Of a stretch of DNA of 64,000 nt, positions 8,659-18,120 are shown one piece after another; positions within the stretch are counted from its first letter, which is position 1, and each line of letters opens with the position of its first letter. The stretch comes from Bacteroidales bacterium (GTDB lineage Bacteria > Bacteroidota > Bacteroidia > Bacteroidales > UBA7960): contig JAAYLH010000060.1 of NCBI GenBank assembly GCA_012521995.1, positions 37,590 through 101,589 on the forward strand. The letters are read 5' to 3'. The notes under the pieces were generated by a model. That model was not told the origin of the DNA, searched no databases, and saw nothing but the letters and a program-made list of their open reading frames with translations. A program made the position numbers and the translations under genes.

Positions 8659-9784
8659 TTAATTCGTTTTCTTCAATTTTTCTGCTGACACTTAAAATGA
8701 TCCCTATGGCAAGGCTTGAAAACCAAAGGGAAGTACCTCCCATACTGATCAGCGGTAGGGGTTGACCTGTAACAGGGAAAAGATTTACTGCTACCGCCAT
8801 GTTTATCAATGCCTGGAATACCAGGCTGAAACTCAGTCCAGCTGCCAGTAATGCCCCAAATGTCCCGGGGCTTTCCCGTGCGATCCTGATCCCTCGGTAA
8901 AATAAAATCAAGTATAAAAGAAGGACAATAAAGCCTCCTATTAGGCCATACTCTTCAATGATGATGGCATAGATAAAATCGGAATAGGCGTGAGGCAGGA
9001 AATTTCGCTGCGTTGAGTTTCCAGGCATCTTGCCAAAAACGCCTCCTGTTGCGATGGCGATTTTAGCCTGGTCTGTCTGGTAAGTATCACCCGAGTCACC
9101 GAAATGGGCCTCAATTCGGTTTGTCCAGGTTTCTGCCCTGCTTCCCTCAGGCAACTGGGAGGCAATAAGGATAAACAAAGCGAGACCTGTAATCCCGATC
9201 CCTCCAAAAGCAGCCAGATATTTTATGTTCACACCACCGATAAACATAAGGATTATGCAAGTAAGAAAGAGGATGCCTGCCGTCGATAAGTTGGCGGGAA
9301 GAATGAGCCCCGTGATGATCAATATTGGAATTAGAACAGGAACAAAAGCATCCTTGAAATCCTTAATTGTTTCTTGCTTTTTGGTAAGCATTCGCGAAAC
9401 AAACATGATCAGGGCCAGTTTGGCAAAGTCAGAACTCTGGAAACTGATATTTATGATGGGCAGCGTCAGCCAGCGGCTGGCCTCATTGATATTGGTTCCC
9501 CTGACCAGGGTGAACAATAAAAGCGGTGCAGCTATCCAAAGGGCTAGTTGGGAAATCCTTGAATAATAGGTATACTTAACCCTGCTTGCCAGGACCATAA
9601 GCCCCAGACCCAGTAACATAATAATGAAATGCTTAATGATATAGTATTCCGTATTCCCCGAGCGAAAGCGATAAGCCAACGTCCCCGTGGAACTGTATAC
9701 CGCAAGCAGAGAAAAGATGGACAAGAAAATGACCACCATCCAGATTGCCCTGTCGCCTTTTATTTTTTCCAAAAACTTGTTCAT
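8633..9784 (-). CDS. ftsW: Lipid II polymerase FtsW (SEDS family)
   Basis: 383 residues with about ten hydrophobic helices. FtsW is the SEDS glycan polymerase that works with FtsI in septal peptidoglycan synthesis. Family features are the TWTNRIEAHF loop, the NFLPHAYSDFIYAIIIEEYGLIGG segment (shown here in two parts: NFLPHAYSDF and IIEEYGLIGG), and the C-terminal PLISMGGTS signature. RodA is the main alternative, but its place between murD and murG in the dcw cluster favours FtsW. The gene follows murD by 11 bases. Confidence 0.96.
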   Translation of the reverse strand: MNKFLEKIKGDRAIWMVVIFLSIFSLLAVYSSTGTLAYRFRSGNTEYYIIKHFIIMLLGLGLMVLASRVKYTYYSRISQLALWIAAPLLLFTLVRGTNINEASRWLTLPIINISFQSSDFAKLALIMFVSRMLTKKQETIKDFKDAFVPVLIPILIITGLILPANLSTAGILFLTCIILMFIGGVNIKYLAAFGGIGITGLALFILIASQLPEGSRAETWTNRIEAHFGDSGDTYQTDQAKIAIATGGVFGKMPGNSTQRNFLPHAYSDFIYAIIIEEYGLIGGFIVLLLYLILFYRGIRIARESPGTFGALLAAGLSFSLVFQALINMAVAVNLFPVTGQPLPLISMGGTSLWFSSLAIGIILSVSRKIEENELNGKAIVTS

Positions 9785-9795
9785 AAATTCAGGTT

Positions 9796-11136
9796 TTACA
9801 AATCGTAAACAGCCTGCTTAAATTGTTTGCCACGGTCTTCAAAGTTTTCAAACAAGTCAAAGCTTGCACATGCAGGCGATAACAACACCACATCGCCTGG
9901 GTTACCTGCCAGGTAAGCAGCCTTCACAGCATCGGTAGCAGAGCTGGTCTCAAAAATGGCAGGCACCATCTTTCCAAAGACTTTAATAATATGGCTATTG
10001 TCCTTTCCTAGGCAAACAATAGCCTTTACCTTTTTTTGCACCAACTCGCCCAAATCTGAATAATCATTGCCCTTGTCCTGCCCCCCAACAATCCAGATTA
10101 CAGGCTTTGTCATGGATTCGAGTGCATACCAGGTTGAATTCACATTGGTAGCCTTGCTGTCGTTGATGAACTCAATACCTCGGACATAACCCACAGACTC
10201 CAGCCGGTGTTCTACATTCTGGAAGTCGCTAAGGCCTTCCCTGATTACTTCCTTGCGTATCTCAAGCAGGCGGGCGGAAATTCCACTGGCCATGCTGTTG
10301 TAAATGTTATGTTGTCCTTTCAAGCTTAGTTCCAGGAGGTCCATATTGAATTCCTCAGATTTTATGTTAATGGTCAAAATTCCATTGTCGTTTATCCAGG
10401 CTCCCTCTACCAATGTTTTCTTGATGCTAAAGGGAATTAGCCTGGGTCCATTTTCCGTTTGTTTTATCCTTGCCTCCAACACGGGGTCGTCGGCACAATA
10501 AATCACGGTCTCTGCCGGGGTCTGGTTCTGCATGATGTGCAGTTTCGATTGAATGTATTTTTCAAAACTGTGATCATAACGGTTGAGGTGATCGGGTGTG
10601 ATGTTTAACAAAACTGCGATGTCGGCCCTGAAATCTTTCATCCCGTCAAGTTGAAAAGATGATATTTCCAGAACATAAACATCATGCTTTTGTTCCGCCA
10701 CCTGCCAGGCAAAACTGCTGCCCACATTACCCGCTATACCCACGCTTACTCCTGCCTTTTGAAGTAAATGCCCGGTAAGTAGAGTCGTGGTGGTTTTTCC
10801 GTTGCTGCCGGTAATGCAAATTGTTTTTGCCTGGGTATACCTGCCTGTAAATTCTATCTCTGAAATGACAGGTATTCCTTTTTTCTGTATGGCTTTTACA
10901 AAGGGTGCATAATCCGGAATGCCAGGGCTTTTCATCACTTCATCCGCATTCAGGATCCGTTCAGCAGTATGCTTTCCCTCTTCCCAGCTGATATCATTAT
11001 GTAAAAGAGCGTTCTTGTATTTTTTCTTAATGGGGCCCTTGTCGGAAACAAAAACATCCCATCCTTTTCTTCGGGCTAAAATGGCTGTCCCTGTACCGCT
11101 TTCTCCTGCTCCAAGTACCACCAGCCGCTTGCCCAT
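9796..11136 (-). CDS. murD: UDP-N-acetylmuramoylalanine--D-glutamate ligase
   Basis: 446 residues. MurD adds D-Glu to UDP-MurNAc-L-Ala. The N-terminal dinucleotide-like fold begins VVLGAGESGTG. The ATP loop GSNGKTTT lies near residue 112. LNITPDHLNRY, the C-terminal NDSKATNV and the WIVGGQDKG segment are MurD signatures. Start at ATG 11136, only 2 bases after the mraY stop. Confidence 0.98.
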   Translation of the reverse strand: MGKRLVVLGAGESGTGTAILARRKGWDVFVSDKGPIKKKYKNALLHNDISWEEGKHTAERILNADEVMKSPGIPDYAPFVKAIQKKGIPVISEIEFTGRYTQAKTICITGSNGKTTTTLLTGHLLQKAGVSVGIAGNVGSSFAWQVAEQKHDVYVLEISSFQLDGMKDFRADIAVLLNITPDHLNRYDHSFEKYIQSKLHIMQNQTPAETVIYCADDPVLEARIKQTENGPRLIPFSIKKTLVEGAWINDNGILTINIKSEEFNMDLLELSLKGQHNIYNSMASGISARLLEIRKEVIREGLSDFQNVEHRLESVGYVRGIEFINDSKATNVNSTWYALESMTKPVIWIVGGQDKGNDYSDLGELVQKKVKAIVCLGKDNSHIIKVFGKMVPAIFETSSATDAVKAAYLAGNPGDVVLLSPACASFDLFENFEDRGKQFKQAVYDL

Positions 11137-11138
11137 GC

Positions 11139-12395
11139 TTACCTCAGTTTAAGTGTTATCACACTAAACACCGCCAGGATAATACCAACGATCAGAAATC
11201 GCTGCACAATCTTTGCCTCGTGGTATCCAATTATCTGGTAATGGTGATGAAGTGGGGCCATCTTGAAAATCCTGCGCCCCTCACCAAATCGTCTTTTTGT
11301 AAACTTGAACCAGCTGACCTGCATGACCACTGAAAGGTTCTCAACCAGGAAAATGCCGCAAAGCACGGGGATGAGCAATTCCTTTCGGATCACAATGGCA
11401 AACACCGCAATGATGCCTCCCAGTGCAAGGCTGCCTGTATCTCCCATAAAGACTTGTGCAGGATAGGTGTTGTACCATAAAAAGCCAATACAGGCACCCA
11501 CAAAAGCAGCTATGAAGATTACCAGCTCACCCGTCATGGGGATATACATGATGTTGAGGTAATTTGCAAAAACGGTGTTACCTGATACATAGGCCAGTAT
11601 TCCAAGAGTTACACCAATGATGGCTGAAGTCCCCGTGGCTAGCCCGTCAAGCCCATCCGTGATGTTTGCTCCGTTTGAAACTGCTGTTATGATCAGGATG
11701 ACAATGGGGATAAAAATCAGGAATGCCCATTTTGAATATCCCTCCCCAAGGAATTTTAACAGCACGGAATAATCAAACTCATTATTCTTAAAAAATGGAA
11801 TGGTCGTTTTGGTTGATTTCACCGATTCAATTGAAAAGGTTGAGGCCGGGCTTGAAGACCCCTCAAGAACCATAATTTGCTCCGTGTTATCAAATTGCAG
11901 GGGGCGGTTGTCTTTTTCACGGATCACTACCGATTCGTTAAAGTACAGGGTGGTCCCAACAACAATGCCCAGTACTACCTGGCCCAAAATCTTAAACTTT
12001 CCTTGAAGCCCTTTTTTGTCTTTTTTGAAAACCTTTATATAATCGTCAACGAAACCAATGAGTCCAAGCCAGACGGTAGAAATCAGCATGAGGACAATGT
12101 AGATGTTGTCGAGCCGTGCAAAAAGCAGTGTTGGGATTAAAATGGCAGCAATAATTATGATTCCTCCCATTGTCGGGGTTCCTTGCTTTTTCATCTGGCC
12201 ATCCAGTCCAAGATTGCGTACCACTTCACCAACCTGCTTCTTCTGCAAGAAACGAATAATCCTGCGCCCAGAGATCATGGTAATGAAAAGAGAAAAGATC
12301 ACTGCCATCCCCGCCCGAAACGAGATGTACTGAAACACGCCCGCTCCAGGGATGTCAAATGCTTTATCAAGGAAATCAAACAGATAATAGAGCAT
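11139..12395 (-). CDS. mraY: Phospho-N-acetylmuramoyl-pentapeptide-transferase
   Basis: 418 residues, about 50-60 longer than typical MraY. It makes lipid I from UDP-MurNAc-pentapeptide and undecaprenyl phosphate in the inner membrane. Catalytic motifs are present: the Asp pair at 117-118 (FVDDYIKV), [10 protein letters not shown] near 244-253, [10 protein letters not shown] near 317, and HHH at 383-385. The extra length is a hydrophilic insert at about 152-210, between two membrane helices. I believe this insert is usual for Bacteroidota MraY. No murF precedes it, unlike in many other phyla. Confidence 0.98.
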   Translation of the reverse strand: MLYYLFDFLDKAFDIPGAGVFQYISFRAGMAVIFSLFITMISGRRIIRFLQKKQVGEVVRNLGLDGQMKKQGTPTMGGIIIIAAILIPTLLFARLDNIYIVLMLISTVWLGLIGFVDDYIKVFKKDKKGLQGKFKILGQVVLGIVVGTTLYFNESVVIREKDNRPLQFDNTEQIMVLEGSSSPASTFSIESVKSTKTTIPFFKNNEFDYSVLLKFLGEGYSKWAFLIFIPIVILIITAVSNGANITDGLDGLATGTSAIIGVTLGILAYVSGNTVFANYLNIMYIPMTGELVIFIAAFVGACIGFLWYNTYPAQVFMGDTGSLALGGIIAVFAIVIRKELLIPVLCGIFLVENLSVVMQVSWFKFTKRRFGEGRRIFKMAPLHHHYQIIGYHEAKIVQRFLIVGIILAVFSVITLKLR

Positions 12396-12425
12396 CTTTT
12401 CGCTTTTAGTTTTTTTCCCGGGGGA

Positions 12426-13877
12426 TTATCCCAGGAATTCCTTTAAAATTTGTTTGTCATCAAAGGGATACTTAACCCCCTTGATCTCCTGGTATTTTTC
12501 ATGACCTTTTCCTGCAACAAGGATGATATCTCCAGGCTGAGCCAATGCACATGCCGCATTAATAGCCTCCCTTCGGTTTATTATGCTTATGGCCTTTCGA
12601 ATGCTGACGGCGTTCAGACCAGCCTTCATTTCTTCTATTATTTGTTCAGCCGGTTCATTGCGGGGGTTGTCGCTTGTAAGAATAACCTGAGTGCTTAACC
12701 TTGCGGCAATGGCTGCCATAGCAGGGCGCTTGGCAGCATCACGGTTTCCACCGCAGCCAACTACAGTGATCAGCTTTTCTGCCCCGGTACGGGCATCTTC
12801 AATGGTCTTGAGCACGTTTTCCAGGGCGTCGGGGGTGTGGGCATAATCCACAATGCCAATTACCCCTTTGGGGCCTTTAAAGAAATCAAACCGCCCTTCC
12901 GCTGGCTTACAATTGCTTAACGCGGTTAGCGTTTCCTCCGGTTCCCTCCCAAGCATTCGTGCAGTGGAATAAATGGCCAGAAGATTATAAGCATTGAACT
13001 CCCCTACAAGTTTACACCAGACTTCTCTGCCATCTATTTGTAATTGAAGACCGGAAAATCCGTTTTCGAGAACCTTGCCCTTGAAGTCAGCCATGCCCCT
13101 GAGGCTGTATGTCATTTTCCTGGCCAGTGTATTTTGTAACATTACCATCCCGTTCTTATCATCGAGGTTGGTTATGACAAATGCCCGTGTACCTAGTTGA
13201 TCAAAAAAACCCTTTTTCGCCTTCAGGTATTCGCTGAACGTTTTATGGAAGTCCAGGTGGTCATGGGTGAGATTCGTGAATACCCCTCCCGTAAAAGATA
13301 ATCCTGCAATGCGGTGCTGAACAATGGCATGGGAACTGACCTCCATGAACACATATTCACATCCCGCTTCCGTCATTTGGTGCAGCAAGCCATTCAACTG
13401 AAGGGGGTCGGGGGTGGTGAAATTGGCAAGGATTTCCTTTTGTCCGATAATATTGCGCACCGTGGAGATTAATCCGCAAGCATAACCAAGTTGTGAAAAT
13501 AAATCGTGCAACAAGGTGACAATGGTGGTCTTCCCATTGGTACCAGTAACCCCGATTAACTTTATTTTCTCTGATGGATTGTCATAAAAATTTGATGCCA
13601 GGACACCCAGGGCATAGGCCGAATCCCGAACCCTGATAAAAGTGACTCTTTCAGGGGTGCTCTTGGGGAAATCTTCGCAAACAACAACGCTCGCGCCGCT
13701 TTCAATGGCGTTGGGAATATAAAGGTGGCCATCGGTGGTGAGTCCCTTTATTGCTACAAAGAGGGTGCCAGACTGAACTTTCCTGGAGTCAAATTCAAGC
13801 CCCTTTATCTCACGGTCCATCAGCCCCTTCGTTTCGAGAAGCCCCGCTTTATACAATATGTTGCTCAGGTTCTTCAA
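12426..13877 (-). CDS. murE: UDP-N-acetylmuramoyl-tripeptide synthetase (meso-diaminopimelate adding)
   Basis: 483 residues starting at a TTG codon at 13877. The only in-frame codons upstream lead straight to the ftsI stop, and the protein N-terminus (MKNLSNILYKAGL) fits the family, so TTG is the likely start. The ATP loop GTNGKTT is at 112-118. The C-terminal domain carries DNPR (in SDNPRNEP), the motif of enzymes that add meso-diaminopimelate, not L-Lys. The cell wall should therefore be of the DAP type. It adds the third residue of the stem peptide in the cytoplasm. Confidence 0.97.
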   Translation of the reverse strand: MKNLSNILYKAGLLETKGLMDREIKGLEFDSRKVQSGTLFVAIKGLTTDGHLYIPNAIESGASVVVCEDFPKSTPERVTFIRVRDSAYALGVLASNFYDNPSEKIKLIGVTGTNGKTTIVTLLHDLFSQLGYACGLISTVRNIIGQKEILANFTTPDPLQLNGLLHQMTEAGCEYVFMEVSSHAIVQHRIAGLSFTGGVFTNLTHDHLDFHKTFSEYLKAKKGFFDQLGTRAFVITNLDDKNGMVMLQNTLARKMTYSLRGMADFKGKVLENGFSGLQLQIDGREVWCKLVGEFNAYNLLAIYSTARMLGREPEETLTALSNCKPAEGRFDFFKGPKGVIGIVDYAHTPDALENVLKTIEDARTGAEKLITVVGCGGNRDAAKRPAMAAIAARLSTQVILTSDNPRNEPAEQIIEEMKAGLNAVSIRKAISIINRREAINAACALAQPGDIILVAGKGHEKYQEIKGVKYPFDDKQILKEFLG

Positions 13878-13890
13878 TACCCGTGATTTT

Positions 13891-15987
13891 TCAGTTCAGT
13901 TCTATATAAATTTGATTCCCTGGACTTACTCTTATTCCTGCTTGCAAACTTTGCCGCCTGACAACCCCGCGGCCGGTGAACCTTACCCTTAAACCGGAAT
14001 TTTCGAGCACAAATAAAGCATCCTTTAAACTCATTCCTACAACATCAGGAACCAGGTTTTCAATAAAATTCTTTTCCCAGAAGCTTACCGTGTCATTGCT
14101 TGCCACAGTGCTGGCCCAATGGCTTTGAACATTGTCAATCATTTTGCAGTCAAACGCTGAATAAATGGTTCTGACATCCTCAGTATTGGCATTTCTGAAC
14201 GATGGGAGGGAAGCCAACAGAGTTTCCGATTGCTTGGGTTGGGGGTAATTCAATTGGGTGGCAAAGATCTTGTCTGCTACCTCTTTAAATACAGGCGCTG
14301 CCACCTGGCTTCCTGTGAATATGTAACCCTTCGGATTGTGTATCACCACAATCATGCTGTATGCAGGCTGGTCGGCAGGAAAATAACCAACAAAGGATGC
14401 ACGGTAGGAGGTTCTTCCATCCGTACGATAACCTTGGCTGGTGTTGGCAACTTGTGCAGTACCCGTTTTGCCAGCTATGTCATAAAGAGAAGTCCTGATG
14501 TTTTTTGCAGTCCCATTTTCCACTACCCCTACCAGCATTTCCCTGACGGTCTCAAGAGTCGACTGGCTGGCAATGCTCCTGAGAATGATTTCTGGCTGAA
14601 AACGCTTGATGGTCTTTCCAGTTTGTCTGATCTCCTCTACAAACATGGGCTTCATCATCCGCCCGTTGTTGGCCACTGCATTGTATAACGACAAGGTTTG
14701 AAGTGGGGTGACAGAAACCTCATAACCGATAGACATCCAGGGTAAGGTGACCCCTGACCAGGATGCACCTTTGGGGTCATTGATCCAGGGCTTGCCTTCA
14801 CCAGCAATTTCCAGACCCAGGGGCTGATCCAGCCTGAGCCCTTTTATGCGGTCAATAAATTGTTGGGGATGATCCTTGTATGCATTGTAAACCAACTGGG
14901 AGATGCCAACGTTGGAGGAAACCTCAAATGCATGCATCGCTGTTATGCTGCCAAAGCCCTCCTCTTTCGAGTCCCTCATGATACGGTCGGCATATCTAAT
15001 CACTCCATTGCCTGTATGAACAATGTCTTCTGGTTTTACCTTCCCGTCTTCCAGCAAAGCAATCATGCTTGCCAGTTTAAAAGTTGAGCCGGGTTCCGCA
15101 CTTTCTCCAACAGCATAATTGTAAGTCTCACGGTAATTTCCATCCGTTTGGCGGGTAAGGTTGGAAATGGCCTTGATCTTCCCTGTCGAAACTTCCATCA
15201 GCACCGCGGAGCCAAATTCGGCATCATACCTGTTTAAGGATTTTAGCAGGGCATTCTCGACCATGTCCTGCATGGTGATGTTGATAGTGGTAATAAGGTC
15301 TTTGCCATTTTCAGGCTGAATCTCATTCTCGTCATTTATGGGAACCCAGGTTCCTGCTGTGCGCAGCATCAGGCGTTTCCCCTGAATTCCCTCAAGTTCC
15401 TTGCGGTAAGCTCCTTCAAGGCCCACATACACCCCTTCTGCCTCATAGCCAATGGTGCGGGCTGCCATGGTCTTATAAGGCATCTCTCGGCGTGCACGTT
15501 CATTCTCAATGCGCCCTCCACGGTATTTGCCAAGCCTGAAAATGGGGAAGTTTCGAAGAACCTGAAGCTGATTGTAAGTCACGTTGCGCTTCACCAGAAA
15601 GTAACGCTCTTCCTTGTCCCTGGCACGGTTAAGTGCTGAAAGGTATTGGCCTTTGGTGCGGTCACCAAAAAGCTGCGAGAGCATCAGGGCCAGTGAATCA
15701 ATGCCCTGTTTGTAAACATCATCAGTGATCACATCAGGGCCCATGTCCATCCTGATTTCATATATGGGAACACTGGTGGCCAAAAGCCGACCATCCTCAG
15801 CGCATATGTCTCCTCTTAAGGCCTCAATGTTTTCATAGCGCAAGGTGGTGTTTTTAGCCTTTTCTCGCCATTTTTCGCCATCTACCGTTTGTATGTATAT
15901 GGCCCTGAACAGGATGGAAAGCCCGAAAACTACCATAGTGAAATATACCAGGTAAGTCCGTTGTATTATTTGTTTTCTTTCATCCAT
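13891..15987 (-). CDS. ftsI: Penicillin-binding protein FtsI (PBP3-like transpeptidase) with C-terminal PASTA domain
   Basis: 698 residues. One N-terminal membrane helix (about 13-33) is followed by a dimerisation/pedestal domain and the transpeptidase domain. The active-site motifs are STFK at 301-304 (catalytic Ser301), SSN at 357-359, and KTG at 507-509. The last roughly 55 residues (VPDVVGMSLKDALFVLENSG onward) form a single PASTA domain. PASTA domains on FtsI are uncommon in Proteobacteria but frequent in Bacteroidota. It crosslinks septal peptidoglycan together with FtsW. Start ATG at 15987, 26 bases after the ftsL stop. Confidence 0.97.
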   Translation of the reverse strand: MDERKQIIQRTYLVYFTMVVFGLSILFRAIYIQTVDGEKWREKAKNTTLRYENIEALRGDICAEDGRLLATSVPIYEIRMDMGPDVITDDVYKQGIDSLALMLSQLFGDRTKGQYLSALNRARDKEERYFLVKRNVTYNQLQVLRNFPIFRLGKYRGGRIENERARREMPYKTMAARTIGYEAEGVYVGLEGAYRKELEGIQGKRLMLRTAGTWVPINDENEIQPENGKDLITTINITMQDMVENALLKSLNRYDAEFGSAVLMEVSTGKIKAISNLTRQTDGNYRETYNYAVGESAEPGSTFKLASMIALLEDGKVKPEDIVHTGNGVIRYADRIMRDSKEEGFGSITAMHAFEVSSNVGISQLVYNAYKDHPQQFIDRIKGLRLDQPLGLEIAGEGKPWINDPKGASWSGVTLPWMSIGYEVSVTPLQTLSLYNAVANNGRMMKPMFVEEIRQTGKTIKRFQPEIILRSIASQSTLETVREMLVGVVENGTAKNIRTSLYDIAGKTGTAQVANTSQGYRTDGRTSYRASFVGYFPADQPAYSMIVVIHNPKGYIFTGSQVAAPVFKEVADKIFATQLNYPQPKQSETLLASLPSFRNANTEDVRTIYSAFDCKMIDNVQSHWASTVASNDTVSFWEKNFIENLVPDVVGMSLKDALFVLENSGLRVRFTGRGVVRRQSLQAGIRVSPGNQIYIELN

Positions 15988-16013
15988 TTTTTCTGTTGCT
16001 CTTTTGGGCCAGG

Positions 16014-16418
16014 TTAGCGAAGCAGTTTTTTTAAGAAGTTGCCGTTTGAAACTTTACTGGAGATTTGCCTGGGCGGAACCGTTGATTCAACAAATCCCTT
16101 GTTTTGAAGCCTTCGGGCAATCTCTGATTGATTACTCAGGAACATAAGTTCTGATTTGGTCAGGGTATGTCGTGTACGCAATTCCACGATCTCCTTGCGT
16201 AAGGTTTCTACTTCGCGGGCCTTCTTCTCTGCGTAATAGGTGTTGGAGATCAGGAAAAATGCCAACCCGGCAAGAAAAAAGAAAAAGGGCAGGGAAGTGG
16301 CCATCCCTTCCTTGGTTAGAATGCTCCCATCCAGCATGTTGTGGATGAAACGAGAAACAGTACCCTTACGGGAAGTTGCTTTTTTCTTTTTCTCCTGCTT
16401 GAGTTTGTTTTTACCCAT
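16014..16418 (-). CDS. ftsL: FtsL-like cell division protein
   Basis: 134 residues. A very basic N-terminal tail (MGKNKLKQEKKKKATSRKG) is followed by one membrane helix at about 41-61. A short periplasmic coiled coil comes next (AREVETLRKEIVELRTRHTL). This is the bitopic FtsL topology, and the gene sits between rsmH and ftsI as ftsL does elsewhere. FtsL, with FtsQ and FtsB, activates FtsWI. Primary sequence is poorly conserved, so the name rests on topology plus position. Confidence 0.85.
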   Translation of the reverse strand: MGKNKLKQEKKKKATSRKGTVSRFIHNMLDGSILTKEGMATSLPFFFFLAGLAFFLISNTYYAEKKAREVETLRKEIVELRTRHTLTKSELMFLSNQSEIARRLQNKGFVESTVPPRQISSKVSNGNFLKKLLR

Positions 16419-16421
16419 AGG

Positions 16422-17342
16422 TTATTTTCCCTCCTTATCTCCGTTAATTCTTTTTTCTGCAATTCTTAAGCGGGCACTACGTGCCCTGTTGTTATTATTC
16501 ATTTCTTCTTCCCCGGGCTTTATGGTCTTCCCAATCGGCACTAGGGGAGTCAAGGGATTACCAAAAAAGTCCTTTTCTACCTCCCCCCTGAAGTTGCCCG
16601 CTTTCATGTAGTGCTTCACAAGGCGGTCCTCCAATGAATGGTAGGAAATGACCACCAGCCTTCCACCTGGCCTGAGTACATCAGCGCTTTGTTCCAGGAA
16701 TTCTTTTAAGGCTTCCAGCTCCTGGTTCACCTCAATGCGAAGAGCCTGGAATACTTGTGCGAAGAATTTGTTTTCCTTTCCCTTGGGTGCAAGTCTCTCC
16801 AGAATGCCTGTGAGTTGAAGCGTTGTGTCAATGCTGCCTTCTTTCCGGTGACGCTCAATAGTCCCTGCAATTTTATAAGCATTTCGCAACTCCCCGAAAA
16901 GAAAAAAAACATCAGCCAGTTTCTCCATCGGATACTCATGAATCACCTCCCTGGCAGTTAACTTGGCATCACGGTTCATCCGCATGTCGAGGGGGCCTTC
17001 AAAGCGTGTCGAAAATCCTCGTTGAGCCTGGTCAAACTGGTGTGACGAAACTCCGAGATCTGCAAGGATCCCATCCACAGGCAATAAACCATATAGCTTC
17101 AGGAAGTTCCTCAGGTACCTGAAATTTTGGTTCAGGAATAAAACCCTCCGATCTTCAGGTACATTGGCCGCCGCATCCCAGTCCTGGTCAAAAGCAATGA
17201 GCTTGCCTGTTCCCAGCTGTTCCAGGATAGCCGCCGAGTGGCCACCGCCCCCAAAAGTCGCATCCACATAACGCCCTTCGGGTACTATCCGGAGCCCCTC
17301 AATGGAAGGCTCCAGCATGACCGGCTTATGATACCCCTTCAT
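16422..17342 (-). CDS. rsmH: 16S rRNA (cytosine1402-N4)-methyltransferase RsmH
   Basis: About 306 residues from the ATG at 17342, where the protein reads MKGYHKPVMLEPSIEGL as expected for RsmH. In-frame ATGs at 17375 and 17384 would add 11 to 14 non-family residues. The enzyme methylates C1402 of 16S rRNA using SAM. Family motifs are DATFGGGGHS (SAM binding), GILADLGVSSHQFD, GFSTRFEGPLDMRM and VVISYHSLEDRLVK. The start overlaps the end of mraZ by 17 bases. It is the second gene of the dcw cluster, also known as mraW. Confidence 0.96.
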   Translation of the reverse strand: MKGYHKPVMLEPSIEGLRIVPEGRYVDATFGGGGHSAAILEQLGTGKLIAFDQDWDAAANVPEDRRVLFLNQNFRYLRNFLKLYGLLPVDGILADLGVSSHQFDQAQRGFSTRFEGPLDMRMNRDAKLTAREVIHEYPMEKLADVFFLFGELRNAYKIAGTIERHRKEGSIDTTLQLTGILERLAPKGKENKFFAQVFQALRIEVNQELEALKEFLEQSADVLRPGGRLVVISYHSLEDRLVKHYMKAGNFRGEVEKDFFGNPLTPLVPIGKTIKPGEEEMNNNNRARSARLRIAEKRINGDKEGK

Positions 17343-17802
17343 TCCCGGATTGGTTGGTGATTTTTCCCATGACATCCTCTGCAAGCGAAGAGAAGTCTTC
17401 CGGCTCGTTGTTCATCATCGATTCGTAAACTTCCCTTGCCCAGATTTCTATCCTTTGTCCGTAAGCAAAAAGAACGATCTCCTTTTCTATTCCTGCATAT
17501 TCGAGCAGCGACTTGGGCAATAGCAAACGATTGGCCGAATCTAGCATGACCTCCGAGGCCCCTCTGAAAAAATAACGCACAAATTCGCGGTTCTTTTTGT
17601 TATACAAATTCAGGGAATTTACCTCCTGTGAGATCTTTTGCCACTCACTTTGCGGGTATAGCGTAAGGTTTTTCTCAAATCCACGGTTAATGACGAATCG
17701 CTCCTGGTCTCCTTCCGTCAATTGCTTTTTCAAGCCGGAGGGCAACATGAAGCGGCCTTTGGAATCAACTTTAATATCAAATTCTCCAAGCAGATACGTC
17801 AT
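17326..17802 (-). CDS. mraZ: Transcriptional regulator MraZ
   Basis: 158 residues from the ATG at 17802 (MTYLLGEFDIKVDSKGRFMLP). The purine-rich GGGAGA lies just before this ATG. A further ATG 13 codons upstream is in frame but gives a non-family extension. MraZ is a ring-shaped DNA-binding protein of two AbrB-like domains: here DIKVDSKGRFMLPSGLK near the N-terminus and VMLDSANRLLLPKSLLEYAG in the second half. It binds repeats upstream of its own operon and usually represses it. Three such repeats lie directly upstream. Confidence 0.95.
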   Translation of the reverse strand: MTYLLGEFDIKVDSKGRFMLPSGLKKQLTEGDQERFVINRGFEKNLTLYPQSEWQKISQEVNSLNLYNKKNREFVRYFFRGASEVMLDSANRLLLPKSLLEYAGIEKEIVLFAYGQRIEIWAREVYESMMNNEPEDFSSLAEDVMGKITNQSGNEGVS

Positions 17803-17842
17803 TCTCCCACAAATTTGTTTTGGTCTGTAAATATAATGCAAA

Positions 17843-17871
17843 TTTTACCACTTTTTACCACTTTTTACCAC
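17843..17871 (-). promoter_or_regulatory. Triple MraZ box upstream of the dcw cluster
   Basis: Read on the minus strand, GTGGTAAAA occurs three times with an exact 10-bp period (17871-17863, 17861-17853, 17851-17843). MraZ boxes are direct repeats of a GTGG-type core spaced one helical turn apart, and AAAGTG-type repeats have been described in mollicutes. An A+T-rich AAAATTTG directly after the third copy could be a -7 element, so bound MraZ would cover the promoter. The repeats are seen directly. Their binding by MraZ is inferred. Confidence 0.85.
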
Positions 17872-18032
17872 ATTGTTGATAACTTTTCACCCTCAAATCC
17901 ATTGATTTAATTGAAAAAGTTATTAAAGCATTGATAATCAAGAATTAAAAAATGCATGCAATTTATTTTGGTTATACATGTTTTTGGAATACAGATTATT
18001 AGGCATTGCAATGTTTTTTCTTACATTATCCT

Positions 18033-18040
18033 TAATTTTG
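18033..18040 (+). promoter_or_regulatory. Candidate -7 element (TAATTTTG) for the glsA-glsB-engB operon
   Basis: Exact TAnnTTTG match about 80 bases upstream of the glsA ATG. The best TTG upstream lies 24 bases away, longer than the usual 19-21. The 17872-18120 stretch is otherwise an A+T-rich divergent promoter region with no gene that I can see. Confidence 0.4.
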
Positions 18041-18120
18041 TATTATCTGCTTTTGACCTTTCACAGACTTTTTGTCCACCTGAAAGGCTTCATTTGCTGA
18101 ATTTTTTATCAGACTTAAAA

